From positions 4,111,349 through 4,175,348 of the forward strand of contig NC_033637.1 in NCBI RefSeq assembly GCF_001540865.1: DNA of 64,000 nt, in the 5' to 3' direction. Position numbers and translations under genes: made by a program. Positions 61,719 through 64,000 of this stretch are shown here, in pieces; the first letter of the stretch is position 1; every line of letters begins with the position of its first letter. The notes under the pieces were generated by a model. The model was not told the DNA's origin and searched no databases. It saw only the letters and a program-made list of their open reading frames with translations. This DNA comes from Ananas comosus (lineage: Eukaryota; Streptophyta; Magnoliopsida; Poales; Bromeliaceae).

Positions 61719-61981
61719 GGTGTTTGGTTTTCTGAAAAATATTTTAGAAAATAGTTTTCTTGCCCAAAAGGCTTCTTCTGGCTTTTTGATTCCTGAAAAA
61801 ATAGTTTTTCTGAGAAGGTCTCTTTTGTTGTTTTCCAGATTTCATAGCAAAATAGTGTTTTTATTTTTCAGTTTTTTTAAAAAAATTCAGAAAACAAAAC
61901 GTGTGGAAAAGAGTTTCTTTTAAGATTTTTTTTCCCCCAAACCATAGTTTTCCCCGCTTCCGTAAAGAAACCAAACACCCC
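61719..61981. mobile_element. MITE-like element between the convergent amine oxidase and MTG1 genes
   Basis: About 262 bp bounded by inverted GAGGTGTTTGGTTTTC and GGGGTGTTTGGTTTCT, the 'GTTTGGTTT' type of end common in plant DNA-transposon derivatives. No coding potential. No clear target duplication was found, so the superfamily is unassigned. Confidence 0.55.
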
Positions 61982-62334
61982 GGCAATCGATTAGTACAAA
62001 TACGTTCTATTTTTAATTTTTTGAAGTATATATGTTCGTGAAATGGTCGATCTTTCCTCGTGAAGTAACGAGTTATTAGAGCGAAACAATAGAAAGAAAA
62101 CAAACTCAAATTGTATCTCCAATTTCGAATGATCAAAACTGCACATTGATGGCAGGATAATATAGTATTACACATTACATCCATCAACCGAAATATACTA
62201 CAGTTATTACTAGCTTGTAAGATTCGTTTTCTTTTGTTCTATTTTCTATTATTTTTTGTTCGCAAGAACGTATTAAGACAAAAGAAATGTCGCCAGACCA
62301 ATACAGATATTACACTAATGCTTACATAGATTGT

Positions 62335-63570
62335 TTACGGAGAATTTGGGATACTGTCGAGAATGAAAGGGCCCAGCTTTCCGATTCTAAACAGAGTCAA
62401 GAGCTTCTTCGACACCATCGTGCGAGCTTCATCAGATGCCTTGTGCAGTATCCGAAAAGCTTTCCGAAGAGCCATGAGCTGCATGTCAATGAGACTTTCT
62501 AGTTCACTCTCCTCCTCTTTGTTGCCCTCGAAGTCTTTAAAGGTTAGGTACAACGTCTTCTGGACCTCCTTCGCGAGATCCTGCAGCAACAAAACAACTA
62601 TGATACATTTGCGAGAAAAACGGATATGTTCGCCGGGTATTCTGGCTAGGAAATCCACATGTTTAGTATAAGGCGCATTACGAAAACAAGGAGAAAATTA
62701 TGTTTCGAGAATAGTGTACACAAGGAATAGAGCAACAGCCTATAGGGCAAAAGTTCCTGCCCTGTAGCATTCTACTGAAGTGCTCTCAAGTTATCAAAAC
62801 TAGTTAGCGAAAGAGGATAAAATTGTAAGCAAACTTTCATGTCAAAATACCATGTAATAGCGAAATGTTTAATTCCAATACCTCAATATATAATACATCA
62901 GAGTTATCCAATTGTCTCCTCCTCCTCGGAAGTGAATTGCTAAATATAGGTTCGTTACTGTCATGGGACTCGTGTCCGGATCTTTCAGTTCGCACATTGA
63001 CCAAGCGTTCCCAATGTAAAGGTGTTTTGCGGCTATTTAGAATAGCCAACAAATATTGGGCAAGACGCTCTTCACCAACTACCGAGTCTTTGACAGCCCC
63101 TGCAGGCATAGGAAGATGAGACGTCAATTCAACCCAAATCATATGCAACTCAATGAAAGAAACTAAATGCTGCAGTTGAATTATTTGCAGCCGAACAGAG
63201 AAAGGCAAAAGGCAAGACAAATAGTTTGACTGGTGTTTGTTAGTTAGCAGCACTCATCTTTTAACTGTTCTTCACCAAAAATTGGGAAAAAAGATAGAAG
63301 CAAGATAAGAAATAAAACTAATTGCAACAAATAATTTTTGTGAAGCAATAACAACTCTTTTTTAGAGTATCCAAAGAATACAAGAAAATAAATGAACAAA
63401 ATTGCCGAAAAAGTAAGTACTAGGCCGTACAGGAGAGTGACTAACAGATACAAAAAAAAACGCAATACTGTACCTGTCAAAGCAAGCTTTAGACCGGTTT
63501 CCATATCTGGGATGCTAGGCACCAAAACACCTGGTGTATCCAGAACATATATGCTAGGCTGATTCGCAAT
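62335..63570 (-). CDS. Mitochondrial ribosome-associated GTPase (MTG1/DAR GTPase 2 type), C-terminal part; gene continues beyond the right edge
   Basis: Circularly permuted GTPase of the YlqF/MTG1 family, expected to help assemble the large mitoribosomal subunit. Visible exons, complement: 63474-63570, 62882-63099, 62335-62580, in phase and giving the last 186 residues. The first exon has SIYVLDTPGVLVPSIPDMET, carrying the G3 motif DTPG, with LKLALTG following. The second has VVGEERLAQYLLAILN, and the last has VQKTLYLTFKDFEG, typical of this family's C-terminus. Introns are 374 and 301 bp. No exon with the NKxD motif or the G1 P-loop was found between 63571 and 64000, so the 5' half must lie past the window. 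The gene is convergent with the amine oxidase, whose stop codon lies 834 bp away. Confidence 0.9.
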
Positions 63571-64000
63571 CTATTCACCGGAAATATCAAGGTTAGACTA
63601 TTGGAGCTGTAGTAAAATCATGAAAATCGGCATCGGGCGAGACAACTAATCATCAGAGAAAAGAAATGCGAGTTCAAATGAAAAAAATTGCATTTACTAT
63701 TAAGTAAAGAAAAACAAAGCAGATGGTAAGCTCTTCGACTGTGGGCATGCATTATGTTGTTTGTATAGTAGATTCCTACATGAGACGGCAAACGGATAGA
63801 TAGTGATAATTACTGCAGAAAGATTTTCCCGAGTCCATGTGCCCAATCAAGTCATTATTTTGCTGACCAACTTTATGCCCGATAGGGGAGGTTATATGAA
63901 AGAAAGACTTAAAGATCTACATTAGGTTACATAAAGGTAGGGCCTTCCTTGAAATTAGCAACAAATAAAAATTTCATAAAGGTGAAGCCCTTAGAAAGCT

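Noticed and set aside
63571..64000. Upstream exon of the MTG1-type GTPase with the P-loop, and a minus-strand HMDSGKS-like string near 63830
   Set aside because: No frame here shows the NVGKS or PLPGVT motifs expected of the family. The GKS string lies in a frame with no other family similarity or matching splice sites.
1..64000. tRNA or rRNA genes and CRISPR arrays
   Set aside because: tRNA-like words at 16.38-16.41 kb, 43.0 kb and 44.1 kb are a retroelement primer site and SINE promoter boxes. No cloverleaf, rRNA segment or regular spacer array was seen.

Overview
This is a plant nuclear window: coding exons are split by GT-AG introns, the intergenic DNA is very AT-rich, and transposon debris is dense. 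The GC-rich first exons of the phosphate transporter and amine oxidase genes, followed by AT-richer downstream sequence, suggest a monocot, perhaps a non-grass commelinid. The species is not determinable from the sequence alone. Two single-N positions (42844 and 54443) mark assembly uncertainty. Four real protein-coding genes could be rebuilt exon by exon with consistent phase.

Layout: 1-22.2 kb has no recognisable gene. It holds nested fold-back elements, many lying in (TA)n tracts, a LINE tail, and a miniature LTR element at about 16.1-16.65 kb. At 22.2-25.4 kb (minus) is an 8-exon ferric reduction oxidase (FRO) of 700 residues. At 27.05-27.6 kb is a 5'-truncated LINE with a 16-bp target duplication. 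At 28.5-31.3 kb (minus) is a 3-exon plastid phosphate transporter (PHT2;1 type, 582 residues). From 31.6 to 54.0 kb there is no intact gene. That stretch holds nested inverted-repeat elements, Mutator-like elements with 9-bp target duplications (one carrying EXO70-derived sequence in both arms and sitting inside a SINE), and a perfect 167-bp palindrome next to an N. At 54.4-61.5 kb (plus) is a 12-exon copper amine oxidase of 790 residues with a C-terminal AKL peroxisomal signal. At 62.3-63.6 kb (minus, running off the right edge) are the last three visible exons of an MTG1/DAR-type mitochondrial GTPase, convergent with the amine oxidase.

The genes do not form an operon or an obvious pathway. 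FRO (membrane Fe3+ reduction), PHT2;1 (plastid phosphate), amine oxidase (peroxisomal polyamine catabolism) and MTG1 (mitoribosome assembly) are independent loci. The most interesting material is in the repeats. One is a family of TA-microsatellite-flanked fold-back elements whose end hairpins differ in sequence between copies yet match at both ends of each copy, and which line up in chains. Another is a LINE/SINE pair sharing the same 3' tail. A third is the EXO70-carrying fold-back Mutator-like element.
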